Assembly: GCA_902567095.1 (NCBI GenBank)
Contig: CACFLG010000001.1
Location: forward strand, 61,994 to 125,993
DNA: 64,000 bases
Reading direction: 5' to 3'
DNA from: an uncultured OM182 clade bacterium
GTDB taxonomy: Bacteria; Pseudomonadota; Gammaproteobacteria; Pseudomonadales; Azotimanducaceae
The position numbers and the translations under genes are program-made. The notes beneath the pieces were generated by a model. It was not told the DNA's origin, ran no database searches, and saw only the letters and a program-made list of their open reading frames with translations. This document shows, in pieces, positions 61,608 to 64,000 of the stretch. Positions within the stretch are counted from its first letter, which is position 1; each line of letters starts with the position of its first letter.

Positions 61608-62378
61608 TTATGCCGCCGTAAAGCCTCCGTCAGAGAGAAACACAGCTCCTGAACAGTTCGCTGATTCATCGGATCCGAGGAAGAGTGCCAGATTTGCAAT
61701 GTCTTCGTTCGTTGAATATTTCTGCATTGGAATCATCTGAGAGATAATATTCTGTCTTAACGCCTCTGGATCACTTGGGTTTAATTGCTCTTCTAAAGAT
61801 CTCATCATTCTATTGTCCACGGGGCCTGGAGCTAGCGCGTTTACTCGCACGTTGTATTGACCATTTTCAATACATGCTGTTTTTACCATTCCATTTACAG
61901 CATGTTTGCTTGCGATATAGGACAGTTGGCCATTAAACCCTACCACCCCGCCGCCTGATGAAACCGCGATGAAGGAACCACTTCTTTGTTTTTGCATCAA
62001 TGGTATCGAATGCTTCATGTAAAGCCAGATACCTACAACATTCACGGATAGAAATTCGTTGAACTCATCTACGGTAAACTCCGTCAGAGGTTTAACGACC
62101 CCCTCCGTGCCTGCGTTAGCCAATACAATATCTAGTGAACCAAACTGGTCATTAGCAAAATGTACCGCATTTCGAATTTCCTTCTCATCCTTGGAATTAG
62201 CAACGATCGTTCTCAGCTTTGATTTGTCGTCAAAAGATTCTATTAAATCTTGAAGTTTATTTTCTGACCTTCCAACCATTACGATGTTAGCGCCCTCTGA
62301 GTGATAAAGTTTACAGGTTGCAGTTCCAATAGCACCGGTTGCGCCAGATATAACCGCTGTTTTGTTCTCTAGTCTCAT
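61608..62378 (-). CDS. SDR family oxidoreductase
   Basis: Classical NAD(P)-dependent short-chain dehydrogenase of 256 residues: SGATGAIGTATC, VLANAG, AVSSGGGVVGFNGQLSYIASKHA with catalytic Ser and YxxxK, and C-terminal SGAVFLSDGGFTAA. In the cofactor motif Ala and Gly take the usual positions. Substrate unknown. It is the only minus-strand gene between the DUF2007 and PhyH genes. Confidence 0.88.
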   Translation of the reverse strand: MRLENKTAVISGATGAIGTATCKLYHSEGANIVMVGRSENKLQDLIESFDDKSKLRTIVANSKDEKEIRNAVHFANDQFGSLDIVLANAGTEGVVKPLTEFTVDEFNEFLSVNVVGIWLYMKHSIPLMQKQRSGSFIAVSSGGGVVGFNGQLSYIASKHAVNGMVKTACIENGQYNVRVNALAPGPVDNRMMRSLEEQLNPSDPEALRQNIISQMIPMQKYSTNEDIANLALFLGSDESANCSGAVFLSDGGFTAA

Positions 62379-62471
62379 ATCTGAATATCTACTCGGTTTT
62401 TTTTCAGTTTATTTCTAACATAACAGACTATTAGACGCCTTGTTTGATCTTTTTTCTAGAGATAAAGAGAA

Positions 62472-62636
62472 ATGATCTCGTTTCGCCTAGACATAAAAAC
62501 ACGGACGAAAGCTATAGAAAATGGGTTTCATCAATTCGAAAACGAAAACTTCAAAAAGGGCGATTTCCGGAAATTAGATAATCTAAGAGAATTAGAAAAT
62601 GACAAACAAACGGCTTTCAGGGTAGGTAAAAGATAA
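62472..62636 (+). CDS. Possible small ORF (54 aa), unknown
   Basis: An ATG-started frame (MISFRLDIKTRTKAIENGFH...) of 54 codons, Lys- and Glu-rich, in the otherwise empty 300-base gap before the PhyH gene, with a purine-rich AAAGAGA before the start. No family recognised; it may be chance. Confidence 0.2.
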   Translation: MISFRLDIKTRTKAIENGFHQFENENFKKGDFRKLDNLRELENDKQTAFRVGKR

Positions 62637-62680
62637 TATAAAATAGTAACTTCCCACGAACTTTTCAAGGATAACGCCTC

Positions 62681-63511
62681 TTGCTCAGTGAAAGCCAAGT
62701 GTCAGAATTCCATAATAATGGATCGCTGATATTAGAAAATTTCAAATCAGATGAAGAGCTTGAATCTCTTCGCACAGCTACGATGAATTTGATCTCTGAT
62801 TTTGATTTAACCTCGCATACAGAGATCTTCCGTGATAGCTCCGGCCGCGATGCGACTGAGTACTTCCTATCATCTGGGGACAAGATATCGTATTTTTTTG
62901 AATCCGGGGCCTTCGGAGAAGATGGGCTGTTAAAACTCAAACCAGAACAATGCATAAATAAACTGGGGCACGCAATGCATGACTTGCACCCAGTCTTCGA
63001 TAAATTTTCCAGAGATCCTAGGCTTGAAGAAATCTCTCGTGATATTGGCGTAACGGAGCCAGAAATCTGGCAGTCGATGTATATATTCAAGCAGCCACGG
63101 ATTGGTGATCAAGTCGATTGGCATCAAGACGCAACTTTCTTTACAACTCGGCCGAACACAGTTAAAGCCTTTTGGTTCGCCGTTGATGACGCTACTCAAG
63201 AAAATGGTTGCCTGTGGGTTGCGAAAAAGTGCTCTCAACTTCGACAACAATTTATCGTAGAAAATGCCCAATCGTCTATGAAATCGCTTGATGATGAGCC
63301 GTGGCCAGAGTTAGAGGACGCAATTCCGCTCGAGGTCTCAGCAGGATCACTTATTGTCTTCGACGGGCTTTTGCCACACTTCAGCTCGCCAAACACGAGT
63401 AACTTTTCACGTCACGCTTATACCTTGCACGTTGTAGACGGAGAATCCGAATACTCAAAACAAAATTGGCTTCAGCGCAAAGCCAGTTTCCCAGTCCGAG
63501 GATTTCGCTAA
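62681..63511 (+). CDS. Phytanoyl-CoA dioxygenase (PhyH) family protein
   Basis: Fe(II)/2-oxoglutarate oxygenase of the PhyH group, 276 residues. The iron pair is DWHQDATFF (about 145) and the distal His/Arg lie in HFSSPNTSNFSRHAYTLHVVDG. FWFAVDDATQENGCLWV is a typical PhyH segment. It starts at TTG (62681). Members hydroxylate phytanoyl-CoA, ectoine or other small metabolites; no neighbour indicates which. Confidence 0.87.
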   Translation: MLSESQVSEFHNNGSLILENFKSDEELESLRTATMNLISDFDLTSHTEIFRDSSGRDATEYFLSSGDKISYFFESGAFGEDGLLKLKPEQCINKLGHAMHDLHPVFDKFSRDPRLEEISRDIGVTEPEIWQSMYIFKQPRIGDQVDWHQDATFFTTRPNTVKAFWFAVDDATQENGCLWVAKKCSQLRQQFIVENAQSSMKSLDDEPWPELEDAIPLEVSAGSLIVFDGLLPHFSSPNTSNFSRHAYTLHVVDGESEYSKQNWLQRKASFPVRGFR

Positions 63512-63639
63512 TTCAAAACGGGTTGGAAAGAGTTGAAGAAAGTCGGGGCCTCACCATAATTTGTTAAGTTTTTGGATAAGTTAATTGTCGAGGGAATAGT
63601 CTTTTTGAGAAGAAAAAGATTCTCGTTCTAATTATGCAT

Positions 63640-63667
63640 TTGCCATGTTTTGTCTGTCTGGTATAGT
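63640..63667 (+). promoter_or_regulatory. Promoter of rpmE2
   Basis: TTGCCA, a 16-base spacer and TATAGT, 31 bases before the L31 start codon. The track start (63650) lies inside it, which supports the ATG at 63698. Confidence 0.5.
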
Positions 63668-63697
63668 TCGCTTCTTCGGAACAATCAAGAATATGAA

Positions 63698-63982
63698 ATG
63701 AAAAACGATATACATCCAGAATACAGAGAAGTTTTATTCCATGACACCAGCGTGGACAAATATTGGTTGATCCGTTCTACAATGCAAGCCGATCAAACCA
63801 AGGAATGGACAGATGGAAATACTTATCCATACTGCCCTCTTGATGTTTCTTCCGCTTCCCATCCATTTTACACAGGAGAGCAAAGGCTCATTGATACTGG
63901 CGGAAGGGTTGAGAGATTCAGAAAGCGTTTTGGAGGCAGATCGCAACCTGCTCCTGAGAAAGAAGAAGCCCCAGCTGAGTAG
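63698..63982 (+). CDS. rpmE2: Type B 50S ribosomal protein L31
   Basis: Alternative L31 (L31B/YkgM type) lacking the CxxC zinc ribbon: [42 protein letters not shown] and [13 protein letters not shown] are diagnostic. The C-terminal acidic Pro/Glu tail makes it 94 residues. In many bacteria this form replaces zinc-binding L31 under zinc limitation and is Zur-repressed; no clear Zur box is visible here. Confidence 0.92.
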   Translation: MKNDIHPEYREVLFHDTSVDKYWLIRSTMQADQTKEWTDGNTYPYCPLDVSSASHPFYTGEQRLIDTGGRVERFRKRFGGRSQPAPEKEEAPAE

Positions 63983-64000
63983 TCTAGCTTGAAAAATGTC

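Noticed and set aside
1-64000. Transposons, phage genes, tRNA or rRNA genes
   Set aside because: No transposase, integrase, terminal repeats, or tRNA/rRNA-like sequence was recognised on either strand.

Overview
The window reads as chromosomal DNA of a marine-type gammaproteobacterium. This is inference from gene content: TonB-dependent receptors, an Uup ABC-F protein, a ZrgA/Zur zinc system, a RutR-like regulator, type B L31, and many Rieske, 2-oxoglutarate/Fe(II) and P450 oxygenases. No rRNA or tRNA gene, CRISPR array, prophage or insertion sequence was seen. The 5' edge cuts a TonB-dependent receptor gene.

Layout. 0-6.5 kb: receptor 3' end, an aldo/keto reductase, and an operon of carotenoid-cleavage-type oxygenase, SDR and Rieske oxygenase. 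6.5-16.6 kb: a complete purine catabolic island. It holds a RutR-like TetR regulator, xdhA-xdhB-xdhC, uraD, uraH and puuD on the plus strand, then allA, alc and puuE on the minus strand. Together these would take xanthine through urate, HIU, OHCU, allantoin, allantoate and ureidoglycolate to glyoxylate and urea. A near-perfect RutR-type palindrome sits just upstream of xdhA. 16.6-23.1 kb: a giant secreted M4 metalloprotease with beta-propeller, FN3, C-type lectin and RCC1-like modules. Its tail of unrecognised repeats is put out of frame by a C8/G8 run. 23.5-30 kb: cupredoxin, Tas-like reductase, PQQ dehydrogenase and a cbs / cystathionine lyase pair. 30-39.4 kb: SnoaL-like protein, TauD-family dioxygenase, P450, a TonB receptor split by a frameshift, a secreted esterase carrying the same unrecognised repeats as the protease tail, and an epoxide hydrolase. 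39.4-46.5 kb: uup, an AhpD-like protein, and a run of DUF1330, membrane protein, DUF2855, Rieske and 2OG-oxygenase genes.

46.6-55.9 kb is a zinc homeostasis region: ABC permease and ATPase, DUF3299 lipoprotein, histidine-rich ZrgA, Zur, MerC-like protein, two COG0523 GTPases, DUF1826, and a 57-residue SEC-C protein missing from the ORF track. Three intergenic sites share a Zur-box-like TGTTaTATCATA core. The remainder holds an NTF2-like protein, small proteins, an alternative oxidase, an SDR with a frameshift, a Ser/Thr kinase/PP2C pair, a DUF2007-zinc finger protein, another SDR, a PhyH oxygenase and type B L31.

Four genes (xdhC, the M4 protease, one TonB receptor, one SDR) each carry exactly one base too many, each time at a homopolymer (A6, C8, C6/G5, G9). 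This points either to systematic homopolymer over-calling in the source sequence or to slippage-prone tracts.
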